Positions 16,725 to 25,710 of a stretch of DNA of 64,000 bases are shown piece by piece. The DNA is taken from NCBI RefSeq assembly GCF_019173455.1, contig NZ_JADPQH010000002.1:325490-389489 (forward strand). Reading direction: 5' to 3'. Below the pieces are notes generated by a model. It saw only the letters and a list, made by a program, of their open reading frames with translations, made no database searches and had not been told where the DNA came from. The stretch comes from Nesterenkonia sp. Act20 (GTDB lineage: Bacteria; Actinomycetota; Actinomycetes; Actinomycetales; Micrococcaceae). Position numbers and translations under genes: made by a program. Numbering within the stretch: the stretch's first letter is position 1; each line of letters begins with the position of its first letter.

Positions 16725-17726
16725 ATGGACAGATACGATCAGGCCATTCGTCATCTGATCGATGTCGGAGTGGGCCGCACGAACTACACGAACATCGTGG
16801 TCGCGGCTGAAGCTTTGGACCGCGGCATCACGGTGCGAAAGTCGATCAACAGCGGCCGGATGGTGATGGAACACGGTGGGCGCATGCGCACGTGGAACGG
16901 CGGCGGCACCAACCACAACGGCGACCTCGTGAAAAAGATCGCTTCCTATAAAGACGTGGCGAGTCGACTCTTTCGGGACCTGAAGATCAGCGCACCCGAG
17001 AACGCCGTGTTCGGAGTGAATGAGTCTGCTCGAGCATGGGCCTGGGCAGCCCCGTTTGAACGAGCCGTGGTCAAGCCCCATAACGGTCGGCAGGGCAAGG
17101 ACGTGCACGCGGGGATCAAGACCGAGCAACACTTCCATGAAGCGTTCAGTCAGGTGGCAGCAAACAACGCCAGGATCCTGGTCGAGGAGTTCCGGACAGG
17201 TGTGGAGCATCGCTGTCTCGTCGTCGAGAACCGTCTTGTCGCCGCTACCCGGCGAAGGCCCGCCAGCGTGAGCGGCGATGGCAGGACGACCATCCGGGAC
17301 CTAATCGACGCCAAGAACAGAGACCGGGGCCCTATTCACAAGGCTCTGGTCCTGGATGCTGTCTCGCTCGACTACCTGCAGCGCCATGGTCACCGGCTGG
17401 ACTCCGTCCCAGAAGCCGGAGAACGCGTATATCTCCGCAGCACTTCGAATCTCCACACCGGTGGAGACGCAGTGGATGCTACCGACGAAATCACAGAGAA
17501 GGAGCGTGAGCTCGTCGAGCGCGCCGCACGGGCTCTGCCCGGATTGAGGATCGTCGGTTTCGACGTCCTGCTTCCCCGGAGCGAGGTCGACCACCACGAA
17601 CCCTCGGTACTCGAGATCAACGCGAGCCCTATGGTGTCCATGCACCACTTCCCCTGGTCCGGTCAGCCCCGGGACGCCGCGCGGCACGTCGTAGATTCGC
17701 TGTTCCCACGGACTGTCCGGGACTGA
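16725..17726 (+). CDS. ATP-grasp domain protein, GshF/cyanophycin-synthetase-like ligase domain, substrate unknown
   Basis: A 333-residue free-standing ATP-grasp ligase. Visible elements are AVVKPHNGRQGKDVHAGIKT (ATP-binding lysine and flexible loop, about 113-132), RILVEEFRTGVEHRCLVVEN, the central RRRPASVSGDGRTTIRDLI typical of CphA/GshF-type domains, and the metal-binding LPGLRIVGFDVL plus LEINASPMVSMHHFPWSG at the C-terminus. That end resembles the ATP-grasp half of bifunctional glutathione synthetases, but no Glu-Cys ligase is present and actinobacteria of this type use mycothiol. By eye it is less GC-rich than sdh, hinting at horizontal acquisition. It stands alone between two terminator/convergent boundaries. 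Product unknown. Confidence 0.75.
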   Translation: MDRYDQAIRHLIDVGVGRTNYTNIVVAAEALDRGITVRKSINSGRMVMEHGGRMRTWNGGGTNHNGDLVKKIASYKDVASRLFRDLKISAPENAVFGVNESARAWAWAAPFERAVVKPHNGRQGKDVHAGIKTEQHFHEAFSQVAANNARILVEEFRTGVEHRCLVVENRLVAATRRRPASVSGDGRTTIRDLIDAKNRDRGPIHKALVLDAVSLDYLQRHGHRLDSVPEAGERVYLRSTSNLHTGGDAVDATDEITEKERELVERAARALPGLRIVGFDVLLPRSEVDHHEPSVLEINASPMVSMHHFPWSGQPRDAARHVVDSLFPRTVRD

Positions 17727-17823
17727 ACGCCCAGCACCACCCGCGCACACGTCATGGATCTCGAGTTCGCCGTGGTATGTACGGGCTGCCGCGCCGAGTC
17801 AACCGACGTTGACGGGGCTGGGG

Positions 17824-18933
17824 TCAGTGCAGGAGGCCGGCGGGGCCTTCGCGGCGGACTCGATCGTCGGTGGCCAGGGCCGCCCAGGCTGCAGAGAGCA
17901 GGTAGACGAGGCTGAGCACAAAGAAGTAGATGAAGAAGCCCAGCACGGTGGCGAAGGAGGACACGATCAGGTTCCCCGCCGCCACCCCATTGAGCAGGTA
18001 CGTGGACAGGGCGCGCAGAAGCGAGGAGCCCACGGCGGCGATCAGAGCGGCTCGCCACAGCACCGAGACCGGCATCACCACCCGGGACGCCATCCGGAAG
18101 ACCAGCACCGCGACCAACAGATCCAGGATCAGCGGGACACCCACGGTGAGCAGCGTGCCGACCAGACCCTCCAACACACTGAGGTCCCAGCCGAGGATAT
18201 CGGCGCTGAAATTGAACAGCTCCGTGGAGAGCAGGCTGGTGGCCGTGGCCGCGAGCAGCATCGACCCCAACAGCACCATGACCATGAGATCGCGCGCCTT
18301 CACGAGCAGCACGTTCTCATCCATCAGGGGACGGTCGAAGATGCTGCGGATTCCCGCGCGCAGACCGTTGATCCAGCTCAGCGAGGCCACCGTCGCGACC
18401 AGCAGCGAGACCACCAGCGTGACGCCGAACCCGCTGGTGGAGAACAGGTCCTGCTGCGTGGCGAGTCCGTCTTCCCCGATCACACCGGGCAGGGCGTTAT
18501 TCGTGAGCTCCACGATGTCGTTCTGGAGACTCACATCCCCGCCGATCACGATGCCGGCCACGGAGAACCCCGCCACCAGCGCCGCGGAGACGGAGAAGAA
18601 CATCATGTACGCCGCCCCGGCGGCCATGACGGGCCCATAGTGGAAGAGGAACAGGTTCAACACCCGCATCGGGTGCGTGGTGTCCAGGCGGGTCAGGCCC
18701 CAGTAGAGGCTCGGCCCGATCAGCTGAACACCGCTGCGTCCCTCGCGGCGAGCATGACCCCAGGCCCGGCGCGCCTTCACCTCGCGGCGGCGCAGACCCT
18801 CCACGTCGAGCGGGTTGACCATCCCCGAGACCTCTTCGCGGTCGTTCATCGCCTTCGCGGCCGCGCGCGCGTGCCCGGCGATGACGCCGTGTCCGCCAGT
18901 TCGAGGCCGCAGCCGGGAGGGATCCTCGTTCAT
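17824..18933 (-). CDS. YihY/virulence factor BrkB family membrane protein
   Basis: Polytopic inner-membrane protein of about 369 residues in the YihY/BrkB (formerly 'RNase BN') family. A cytoplasmic N-terminus of about 90 residues leads into FLFHYGPVMAAGAAYMMFFSVSAALVAG, and five further hydrophobic segments follow, ending in FIYFFVLSLVYLLSAAWAAL. The chosen ATG (18933) lies 7 bases after the trpS stop; the frame is open further upstream into trpS, but that sequence is not family-like. Function is unsettled: transport and envelope roles have been proposed, and RNase activity has been retracted for E. coli YihY. Confidence 0.85.
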   Translation of the reverse strand: MNEDPSRLRPRTGGHGVIAGHARAAAKAMNDREEVSGMVNPLDVEGLRRREVKARRAWGHARREGRSGVQLIGPSLYWGLTRLDTTHPMRVLNLFLFHYGPVMAAGAAYMMFFSVSAALVAGFSVAGIVIGGDVSLQNDIVELTNNALPGVIGEDGLATQQDLFSTSGFGVTLVVSLLVATVASLSWINGLRAGIRSIFDRPLMDENVLLVKARDLMVMVLLGSMLLAATATSLLSTELFNFSADILGWDLSVLEGLVGTLLTVGVPLILDLLVAVLVFRMASRVVMPVSVLWRAALIAAVGSSLLRALSTYLLNGVAAGNLIVSSFATVLGFFIYFFVLSLVYLLSAAWAALATDDRVRREGPAGLLH

Positions 18934-18940
18934 CGCCTGA

Positions 18941-19945
18941 TCATCCCGAGGCCGGGAGGAATCCGATCTTCTCGTAGACCTCGGCGAGGGTCTCCCCGGC
19001 CACCGAGCGGGCCTTCGCGGCCCCTGTCGCCAGCAATGCGTCCAGCTGGGCGGGATCCTGTAGCAGCTCCTCGGCGCGATCACGGATGGGCCCGAGCCGC
19101 GCGACGACCACCTCGGCAAGGTCCACCTTGAGGTGGCCATACATCTTGCCCTGGTACTCGTCCACGATCTCCTGGATCGGGCGGTCGGTCACCGCCGAGT
19201 AGATGCTCAGCAGGTTCGAGACGCCGGGCTTCTCGGCGCGGTCGAAACGGATCTCGCCGCCGTCGTCGGTCACCGCCGACTTGATCTTCTTGGCGATCTG
19301 CTTATCGGTGTCCATTAGGTTCAGCAGACCGTTCGGGGACTGCGCGGACTTGGACATCTTCGCCGTGGGGTTCTGGAGGTCATAGATCCGCGCCCCGGAC
19401 TCCGGGATGAAGGGCTCAGGCACGCGGAAAGTCTCGCCGTAGCGGTGGTTGAAGCGCTGGGCCAGGTTACGGGAGAGCTCCACATGCTGCTTCTGGTCCT
19501 CGCCCACCGGCACGCCATGCGGCTGGTAGAGCAGGATGTCGGCGGCCTGCAGCATCGGGTAGGTGAAGAGTCCGACGCCGGCCGCATCGGCGCCCTGCTT
19601 GGCGGACTTGTCCTTGAACTGGGTCATCCGCGAGGCCTCGCCCATGCCGGTCAGGCAGGTCATGATCCAGCCCAGCTGGGCGTGCTCGGGCACGTGGGAC
19701 TGCACGAAGAGCGTGGAGCGTTCGACGTCGAGGCCCCCTGCGATGTACTGGGCGGCGGTCCTGCGCACTCGCATGCGCAGCTCAGCCGGGTTCTGCGCCA
19801 CGGTGATCGCATGCATGTCCGGGATGAAGAAGAAGGCGTCGTAGCGCTCCTGCATCTTCACCCAGTTGACCAGCGCTCCCAGGTAGTTGCCCAGGTGCAG
19901 GGAGTCAGCCGAGGGCTGCATCCCGGAGAGTACGCGCTCAGTCAC
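18941..19945 (-). CDS. trpS: Tryptophanyl-tRNA synthetase
   Basis: Class I aminoacyl-tRNA synthetase charging tRNA-Trp; 334 residues, normal bacterial length. The HIGH-like motif is in [19 protein letters not shown] (8-26) and KMSKS in [13 protein letters not shown] near residue 195. Trp-pocket elements DMHAIT and [15 protein letters not shown] are intact. It is in a probable operon: membrane protein, ExoIII, trpS, YihY-like. Confidence 0.97.
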   Translation of the reverse strand: MTERVLSGMQPSADSLHLGNYLGALVNWVKMQERYDAFFFIPDMHAITVAQNPAELRMRVRRTAAQYIAGGLDVERSTLFVQSHVPEHAQLGWIMTCLTGMGEASRMTQFKDKSAKQGADAAGVGLFTYPMLQAADILLYQPHGVPVGEDQKQHVELSRNLAQRFNHRYGETFRVPEPFIPESGARIYDLQNPTAKMSKSAQSPNGLLNLMDTDKQIAKKIKSAVTDDGGEIRFDRAEKPGVSNLLSIYSAVTDRPIQEIVDEYQGKMYGHLKVDLAEVVVARLGPIRDRAEELLQDPAQLDALLATGAAKARSVAGETLAEVYEKIGFLPASG

Positions 19946-20016
19946 GGCAGTTCCTTCGTGTCATCAGTCGAGTATGGATGGGCGGTCGCACCAGTGGATG
20001 AGCGCAATCGCGCCGC

Positions 20017-20982
20017 TCAGGGGAGTTTGTAGTCCACGACCAGCGGAGCGTGGTCGGACCAGCGCAGCGAGTAGTCCACCGCGCGGTCGACCTTGAGGTT
20101 GGAGGCGAGCTCCGCAAGGGCCGGAGTGGCCATGTGATAGTCGATCCGCCACCCGGTGTCGTTGTCGAAGGCCTTGCCGCGGTAGGACCACCAGGTATAG
20201 GGACCGTCGACCTCGCCGGCCAGACTGCGGGCCACGTCCACGTAGCCCAGCTCGCCGAAATAGCGGTCGAAGAAGGCGCGTTCCTCGGGCAGGAACCCAG
20301 AGTTCTTGACGTTGCCCTTCCAGTTCTTGATGTCGAGCTCGCGGTGGCCCACATTGAGGTCACCCATCACCAGCAGATGGTCGGTGCGGGCGGCAAGCTT
20401 TGGCAGGTAGTCGGCCATATCGGCCAGGAAGCGCATCTTGTGCTCCTGCTTGGTGGTACCCACTTCGCCCGAGTGGACGTAGACGCTGGCCACGGTCAAC
20501 GTGCTTCCGTCGCCGAGCGTGTAGTCCGCCTCGATCCACCGTCCGTCGTCCTCGGAGTGACCGGCCCCGATGCCGGTGCGGGTGGCCACCGGCGCGGTGC
20601 GGGAGATGATCGCGACACCGGCGCGTCCCTTGTCGGCGGCCTCGTGCTCATGGATGTGCCAGGTTTCACCCGTGGGCTCGGTCATCTCGGCGACCAGCTT
20701 GGTGAGGATCTCCTCGTTGGCGCGGACCTCCTGCAGGGCGAGGATGTCGACCTCGCGGTCCGCCAGCCATTCGCCCATGCCTTTGCGGTGCGCGGCGCGG
20801 ATCCCGTTGACGTTCACCGAGGCGATCCGTGTGTGGCCGGCGTCCTTGGCGTCCACGATGCGATGGGGGTGCTCGCCGAAGTCGGGGGCCGCCGTGGAGT
20901 TCGCTGCGACCGTGGAACTCGATGCGGCGGTGGAACTGGATGCGTCTGTGGAGCTGCCTGACTGGGTGGGGGTGTCCGTCAC
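20017..20982 (-). CDS. xth: Exodeoxyribonuclease III (AP endonuclease, EEP superfamily)
   Basis: Cleaves DNA at abasic sites and degrades 3' ends in base-excision repair. The catalytic core starts near residue 52: ASVNVNGIRAA, LALQEVRANEE (metal Glu), VYVHSGEVGTTKQEHKMRFL, LLVMGDLNVGHRELDIKNWK (Asp/Asn), DTGWRIDYHMATP and WSDHAPLVVDY (catalytic His). The 321-residue length is larger than the usual 260-270 because of a Ser/Thr/Ala-rich N-terminal extension (residues 8-33) encoded by imperfect 18-bp repeats. GTG start at 20982. It follows the membrane protein gene by 11 bases. Confidence 0.95.
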   Translation of the reverse strand: MTDTPTQSGSSTDASSSTAASSSTVAANSTAAPDFGEHPHRIVDAKDAGHTRIASVNVNGIRAAHRKGMGEWLADREVDILALQEVRANEEILTKLVAEMTEPTGETWHIHEHEAADKGRAGVAIISRTAPVATRTGIGAGHSEDDGRWIEADYTLGDGSTLTVASVYVHSGEVGTTKQEHKMRFLADMADYLPKLAARTDHLLVMGDLNVGHRELDIKNWKGNVKNSGFLPEERAFFDRYFGELGYVDVARSLAGEVDGPYTWWSYRGKAFDNDTGWRIDYHMATPALAELASNLKVDRAVDYSLRWSDHAPLVVDYKLP

Positions 20983-20993
20983 GTCTGGTCCTC

Positions 20994-21632
20994 TCAGTTG
21001 ACGATCTCGCCGGTGATCGGGCGGTCGTCGTCGTTGTTGCGGCCGGCTCTTGAGTCACGTCGCCGGTCCCGCCCGGAGTCCGCCCCCGAATCCTGCCCAG
21101 CGTCATGCTGCGAGGAGTGCCCGCGGCCCACGTGCTCGGAGAGCATGTCGCGGCCGTTGCCGGCGGTGGTCTCGATGGTGTCCAGGGCGCGGTCGACCAT
21201 CTCCAGGTCCGCCTCGGTTCCCTTGGCCAGCTCCTGGGTGATGACCCGCTTCTGCACCTGGACGATCTTGAAGGAGTGGTCCAGCTTGAGGTTCCGAGCG
21301 TGGGTGTCCTCATCGACCACCGCGGTGCCGCCGCTGGCGTCGGCGCGGCGGGAGGCGGCGTCGGCCCGTGCCGAGTCAAGGGTGTCACCGAACTTCTTGG
21401 CACCGGAGCGCACCGAGAAGACCAGCACCGTGGCCAGGAGCAGCCAGCCGCCGGCGACGACGGCGATGATCCAGCCGATGACGTCGTTCTGGTTCGCGGC
21501 GAAGACCAGCGCCACCAGGAGCACGGTGATCATCACCGCGAAGCTGATGCCGGAGGTGCGCCGACCGAAGTTCCTGACTGCATCAGGTGCACCGGCTGAG
21601 CTGCCTTGAGGCAATGACTGGGGAGAACTCAT
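20994..21632 (-). CDS. Membrane protein of unknown function with long charged C-terminal tail
   Basis: I do not recognise a named family. The 212-residue protein has a polar N-terminus, two adjacent hydrophobic helices (FAVMITVLLVALVFAA and GWIIAVVAGGWLLLATVLVF) and a hydrophilic C-terminal 130 residues that begin with an Ala/Arg/Asp helix and end in Gln/Asp/Arg-rich low complexity (HDAGQDSGADSGRDRRRDSR). ATG 21632 is preferred; a GTG at 21659 would add nine residues, and neither has a good Shine-Dalgarno. It is the first gene of the xth-trpS-yihY run. A scaffold or stress-related role is only a guess. Confidence 0.7.
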   Translation of the reverse strand: MSSPQSLPQGSSAGAPDAVRNFGRRTSGISFAVMITVLLVALVFAANQNDVIGWIIAVVAGGWLLLATVLVFSVRSGAKKFGDTLDSARADAASRRADASGGTAVVDEDTHARNLKLDHSFKIVQVQKRVITQELAKGTEADLEMVDRALDTIETTAGNGRDMLSEHVGRGHSSQHDAGQDSGADSGRDRRRDSRAGRNNDDDRPITGEIVN

Positions 21633-21723
21633 GGGCTGATTATCGCTGGCAACGCGCACCGAATGCCAATCGCCGCCGGCAGTTCACCCACGGGCGTGGG
21701 GCAAGCAGACAGTCAGGTCTCCT

Positions 21724-21729
21724 ATGATG
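21724..21729 (+). promoter_or_regulatory. Candidate -10 hexamer (TATGAT) for the small alpha/beta-barrel protein gene
   Basis: TATGAT lies 52 bases before the ATG at 21781. No clear -35 hexamer is seen at the expected spacing. Confidence 0.35.
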
Positions 21730-21780
21730 GCCTGGACCGAAGCACCAGAGCCACCGCAACGACCCTCAGGAGACCGCTCC

Positions 21781-22119
21781 ATGTCCGAACAGCCCGAGAC
21801 TCCGCACCTCGATGCCCCCGAGCGCACCACCTGGATGCGGCGCTACGCGCTGGACCCTGCGCTGGCCGACGAGTTCATCTCCTTCCTGACGAAGCAGGTC
21901 ATCCCCGCCCGCGAGGAGCGCGGATTCACCGTGGAGTCGATGTGGCTCTCGGACGGCAAGGACGAGCTCACCTGGTTCGTCAGCCGCTTCGGCAACCGTG
22001 AGGAGTTTCTGGAGGCCGAGCAGGCCTGGGATGAGTCCCCCGAGCGCGCTGCGATCTTCGCTGACGCGCCGGCCTATGTGACGGACAAGGACCTGCGACC
22101 GGTCACTCGGCTGCGCTGA
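21781..22119 (+). CDS. Small protein, dimeric alpha/beta-barrel (NIPSNAP/antibiotic monooxygenase-like) fold
   Basis: A 112-residue protein with AGGAG upstream of the ATG. Pattern RYALDPALADEFISFLTKQVIPAREERGFTVESMWLSDGKDELTWFV alternates a strand, a long helix, then strands, ending in REEFLEAEQAWDESPERAA. This looks like a NIPSNAP or ABM-type ferredoxin-like half-barrel. No catalytic residues can be assigned. Its last 17 bases overlap the 3' end of the convergent MFS gene. The fold call is by eye and moderately sure; function unknown. Confidence 0.65.
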   Translation: MSEQPETPHLDAPERTTWMRRYALDPALADEFISFLTKQVIPAREERGFTVESMWLSDGKDELTWFVSRFGNREEFLEAEQAWDESPERAAIFADAPAYVTDKDLRPVTRLR

Positions 22120-23608
22120 TCGCTGCCCGTTTCGCAGCGAAGATCGCTGCCGCCACCGAGCTGAGCATCAGTGCTGCGATGACCAGAGTGGCGATCACGA
22201 TCCCGCTCTGATGCCCTTGGTCGGCGGTGACCGAGAAGTATATGCCGGTCACCACGGCGATGCCGATCGCGGTGAAGACACGCTGCACGGTCTGAGCCAC
22301 TCCCCCGGCGGCTCCTGCCATCTGCTCGGGGACATCGTGCATGGACAGCGTCTGCGCGCTGGGAATGATCAGCGCCTGTGAGATTCCGACGACGCCCAGT
22401 GCCGCCGCCATGAGCCAGATCGATCCGTACGGGGTCGCCATCAGCGCCGCGGTCCCGGAGAGCAGCAGCATCGCGGCCACGGCGGTGATCGTGCCTGCCA
22501 CCAGGATCCGTGGGCCCTTGCTCTCCACGGCTTTGCCCACGCGGGAGGACAGCAGCATCACCATCACCGCGCTGGGCAGTGTCACCAGCCCCGCGATCAG
22601 CGCTCCGCGCCCCTGTCCCTGCTGGACGTAGACCGCGACCACCGCCCAGATTGCGGGCATGCCGGCGAAGTAGAGGCCCAGCACCATGGAGTTCAGCGTG
22701 TAGCTGGGAAGCGCGAAGAGTTTGAGGTTCACCATCGGCGCTGACTCATGGCGCCGGCCCAGCCGCCGCTCCCAGACCGCCCAGATCCCCAGCACCAGGA
22801 GTCCAGCAACCGCGAAGAGCCCACCGACCAGGCTGCGGAACTGGATGAAGGGAAGCATCAGCAGCAGCACGGCAAGGCTGAGCAGCACGACGCCGAGCGG
22901 GTCCAGCCGCTGCAGACCCTGCGGCTCCGTGCCCGTGTTGCCCGTGGACGCACCGTCGGGGGAGGTGGATTCACGCCCGGCGTCGGTGTCGGCGCCCACG
23001 GAGCTGGCCGCGGCGTCGTCGTCCTGGGGCTTCGGCAGCCAGAGCAGAATGCCGATCAGCGCCACCACGGTGACCGGGACGTTGATCAAGAAGGTCATCC
23101 GCCACCCCAGATCGGCAGCCGTGGTGTCGATGATGAGTCCACCCAGCGCCGGACCGGCGGCCACCGCGACACCGATCACCGTGCCCATCATCCCGTAGGC
23201 GCGGCCCCGTGCGGGGCCGCTGAAGAGCTGCTGAATCATCCCGATGACCTGCGGCGTCAGGATGCCGGCGGCGAATCCCATGAAGACGCGGGCGGTGTTG
23301 AGCACCAGCGGGCTCATCGCCAGCGCCGCGCCCAGGGAGGCCAGGCCGAAGACCACGACACCGATCAGGAAGAGGTTCCGGCGGCCCCAGATGTCACCAG
23401 CACGTCCGGCAGGGACCAGCGCCATGCCGAAGGCCAGCGCATAGCCCGAGAGCACCCACTGCAGATCTGCGGAACTGGCCTCGAGGCTCTCTTCGATGGC
23501 GGGAAGCGCGACGTTGACGATGCTGATGCTCAGCAGCGACGCGAAGAGCGGCAGGAACATCGCCGTCATCATCCGACGCGAGCTGCCGGTGGAAGTTGTC
23601 TGATGCAC
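22103..23608 (-). CDS. MFS transporter, DHA2 (EmrB/QacA-like) multidrug efflux family
   Basis: Proton-coupled exporter of 501 residues with about 14 hydrophobic helices. DHA2 signatures are the first helix ASLLSISIVNVALPAIEESL, the loop-2/3 motif LVPAGRAGDIWGRRNLFLIG (motif A) and helix-5 motif C VAVAAGPALGGLIID. A long acidic/Ser-rich cytoplasmic loop (about 210-245, AAASSVGADTDAGRESTSPD) separates the two halves. No adjacent TetR regulator is present. Substrate not predictable. Confidence 0.9.
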   Translation of the reverse strand: MHQTTSTGSSRRMMTAMFLPLFASLLSISIVNVALPAIEESLEASSADLQWVLSGYALAFGMALVPAGRAGDIWGRRNLFLIGVVVFGLASLGAALAMSPLVLNTARVFMGFAAGILTPQVIGMIQQLFSGPARGRAYGMMGTVIGVAVAAGPALGGLIIDTTAADLGWRMTFLINVPVTVVALIGILLWLPKPQDDDAAASSVGADTDAGRESTSPDGASTGNTGTEPQGLQRLDPLGVVLLSLAVLLLMLPFIQFRSLVGGLFAVAGLLVLGIWAVWERRLGRRHESAPMVNLKLFALPSYTLNSMVLGLYFAGMPAIWAVVAVYVQQGQGRGALIAGLVTLPSAVMVMLLSSRVGKAVESKGPRILVAGTITAVAAMLLLSGTAALMATPYGSIWLMAAALGVVGISQALIIPSAQTLSMHDVPEQMAGAAGGVAQTVQRVFTAIGIAVVTGIYFSVTADQGHQSGIVIATLVIAALMLSSVAAAIFAAKRAAISAAE

Positions 23609-23653
23609 TGACTTACCCTAACGCCACTCCAGCACAAGTCGTGCTGAGACAGC

Positions 23654-23685
23654 AGAAAGGGGCCCTACAAGAGGGCCCCCCTTCT
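23654..23685 (-). terminator. Stem-loop terminator downstream of the Gly/Pro-rich membrane protein gene
   Basis: Arms AGAAAGGGGCCC and GGGCCCCCCTTCT enclose a 7-base loop. On the minus strand the stem is followed by TTTCTGCT. It lies 18 bases past the stop at 23703 and just before the start of the MFS gene. Confidence 0.7.
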
Positions 23686-23702
23686 GAGAATGCAGTCGTC
23701 GA

Positions 23703-24356
23703 CTACCGGGTGAACTGCTTCAGGTAGGTCTTGACCTCGGTGCTGAAGGCCAGCACCAGCCAGTAGATCGCGACCGCCACATGGGCGAGTCCCAGCGCGA
23801 GGGTCAGCATATCGGCGCCGAAGAGCCCGAAGAGCGTGAAGACGATGCCGATGATGGCGAAGACGATGCCGAGCACGCGCGCCCAGTTCTTGTTCTTCTT
23901 CAGGCCGAAGAACACGAGCAGGTACAGCGCCACGCCGACGATCAATGTGACCCAGACGAATCCGGTGAACAGCCCGGCAAACAGGTCTGCGGCTTCGGCG
24001 GCCTCCTGCTCGGACATCCCCTGCTCCTCGATCGCAGAGATCATCTCCTGCCGTGCGTCGTCGCCGCTGACGAACAGGCCCGGAAGCGCGCTGAGCACGT
24101 AGATGGCCAGGGAGACCAGTGTGAAGGTCTTCAGCAGGCTGAACTTCTTCGGCTCCGCCATCGGACCGCCGTAGGTTCCCGGCGCATAGGGGTCAGTGCC
24201 GTACTTCGAGCTCGGCTGACCGCCCTGGTAGCCACCGGGCTGGCCGTCCGGGTATCCACCCGGCTGGCCGCCGGGGTATCCACCGGGTTGGTCGCCGGGG
24301 GATCCCCCGGGCTGGCCGCCGGGGTAGCCCTGTTCTCCATTGGGAGGGTTGCTCAT
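23703..24356 (-). CDS. Integral membrane protein with Gly/Pro/Gln-rich N-terminal repeats
   Basis: A 217-residue protein. Residues 1-65 are low complexity built on a GGQPGGYP-type octad repeat (about five copies), as in many actinobacterial membrane proteins of the DUF4064/DUF4190-like sort. Four hydrophobic helices follow (LLKTFTLVSLAIYVLSALPG, FTGFVWVTLIVGVALYLLVF, VLGIVFAIIGIVFTLFGLF, LTLALGLAHVAVAIYWLVLA). The first extracytoplasmic loop is acidic with a Gln/Glu-rich helix. The ATG at 24356 has GAAGGAG six bases upstream. No function can be assigned. Confidence 0.75.
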   Translation of the reverse strand: MSNPPNGEQGYPGGQPGGSPGDQPGGYPGGQPGGYPDGQPGGYQGGQPSSKYGTDPYAPGTYGGPMAEPKKFSLLKTFTLVSLAIYVLSALPGLFVSGDDARQEMISAIEEQGMSEQEAAEAADLFAGLFTGFVWVTLIVGVALYLLVFFGLKKNKNWARVLGIVFAIIGIVFTLFGLFGADMLTLALGLAHVAVAIYWLVLAFSTEVKTYLKQFTR

Positions 24357-24414
24357 ATCTGCTCCTTCATCGTCATGGGTGTTCACGATCCACACTAGGC
24401 CGGGCGGCCCGGTC

Positions 24415-25710
24415 CTATTCGTAGCGAAGCGCCTCGATCGGGTCCTTCTTGGCCGCGCGCGCGGCCGGAAGGGTGCCGGCGAGGAAGGCGATGCCGATGA
24501 TCAGCGCAGTGATGCCCAGCAGCGAGACGGGATCCACCGCGAAGAGCGTCAGTCCTGCCACTCCCCCGAGCGGCCCGCCTTCTCCGGTCAACCATCCGTT
24601 GCCGATGAGCCCTGCGCCGAGTCCCAGCACGACGCCGATCACCGAGCCCAGGATGCCGATGACCACGGCCTCCATGGAGAACAGTCCGAAGACCTTGCCG
24701 CTGGACATGCCCAGCGCCTTCATCAGACCGATCTCACGGGTGCGTTCCTGCACCGACATCAGCAGAGTGTTCACGATGCCGAAGCTGGCTGCGAGCAGCG
24801 CGATCAGGCCGAAGCCTGAGAGCACCCAGGACACGGCGTCGATGACGCCCTGGACCGCGCCGATCTGGTCCTCCACGGTCATGCCCAGCAGGCCTTCATC
24901 GGTCAGCGCACTCTTGACGCTGTCCTCGTTCGCGGCCAGGTCATCCACGTCGACCACGGCCATGCTGTAGGCCTGTTCGGCCTGACCTTCATAGCCCTCC
25001 ATCGAGAGGTCGCTGAGCTCCTGGTTCAACTCTCGCGAGGGCATCGGTGTTGCGCCGATGCCGGAGAGCGCCTCCTCGGTGACGCCGACGATCTCGGCCT
25101 CGACCGAGGTCTGTTCACCGGTCACATCGCTGATGCCGATCTGGACGGTCTCACCGATGACCGCCTCGGCGTCCTCGGTGTCGAAGATGGTCAGCCACTC
25201 GGTCGGAATGCTGAGGTCCATCCCGTCGTCACCGGGGGCCTCTCCTGCTTCGAGTTCGAGTCCCACAGCATTGGCGGGTGAATCCAGGGTGAGGTCGTAC
25301 TGGGCGCCGTCGGCGGTCTCGAGGTAGTCCGGGGAGACCATGACCACTGGATCCACGCCGGAGACATGGTCGATGTCCTCGATGGTCTCGATGTCTGACT
25401 CGGTGAGCAGTCCGCCCCCGGTGCCTGGACCAAACATGCCCCCGGAGTCCGTGGCGGCCTCCGGGTCATATTCAGCGGGGCCCTCGGTCGGCTCGGCGTC
25501 GCTGGCACCGGCGTTGAGCACGAAGAGCTGCGAGGAGTCACCGAATCCGGCGACCACGTTGTCCACGTACTTGTTCACCCCGGCGCCCAGGCCGGAGGTG
25601 AGCGTGAGGGTGAAGGCACCGATCACGATGGCCACCACGGTCAGCGCCGTGCGCAGCTTGGAGCGGAAGGTGTTGCCCAGCGCGGTGCGGGCGACGTCGA
25701 CTGACCTCAT
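24415..25710 (-). CDS. ABC transporter permease, MacB/FtsX type
   Basis: Permease of 431 residues. An N-terminal helix (LRTALTVVAIVIGAFTLTLT) is followed by a roughly 230-residue extracytoplasmic MacB periplasmic-core-like domain, which is very acidic and contains TEGPAEYDPEAATDSGGMFG. Three C-terminal helices form the FtsX domain (VLSGFGLIALLAASFGIVNTL, VVIGILGSVIGVVLGLGAGL, LLGITALIIGIAFLAGTLPA) with the conserved RTREIGLMKALGMSSGKVF and PAARAAKKDPIEALRYE tail. It is coupled by a 4-base overlap to its ATPase. Such pairs export peptides, lipoproteins or toxins, or transmit mechanical signals; the substrate is unknown. Confidence 0.9.
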   Translation of the reverse strand: MRSVDVARTALGNTFRSKLRTALTVVAIVIGAFTLTLTSGLGAGVNKYVDNVVAGFGDSSQLFVLNAGASDAEPTEGPAEYDPEAATDSGGMFGPGTGGGLLTESDIETIEDIDHVSGVDPVVMVSPDYLETADGAQYDLTLDSPANAVGLELEAGEAPGDDGMDLSIPTEWLTIFDTEDAEAVIGETVQIGISDVTGEQTSVEAEIVGVTEEALSGIGATPMPSRELNQELSDLSMEGYEGQAEQAYSMAVVDVDDLAANEDSVKSALTDEGLLGMTVEDQIGAVQGVIDAVSWVLSGFGLIALLAASFGIVNTLLMSVQERTREIGLMKALGMSSGKVFGLFSMEAVVIGILGSVIGVVLGLGAGLIGNGWLTGEGGPLGGVAGLTLFAVDPVSLLGITALIIGIAFLAGTLPAARAAKKDPIEALRYE

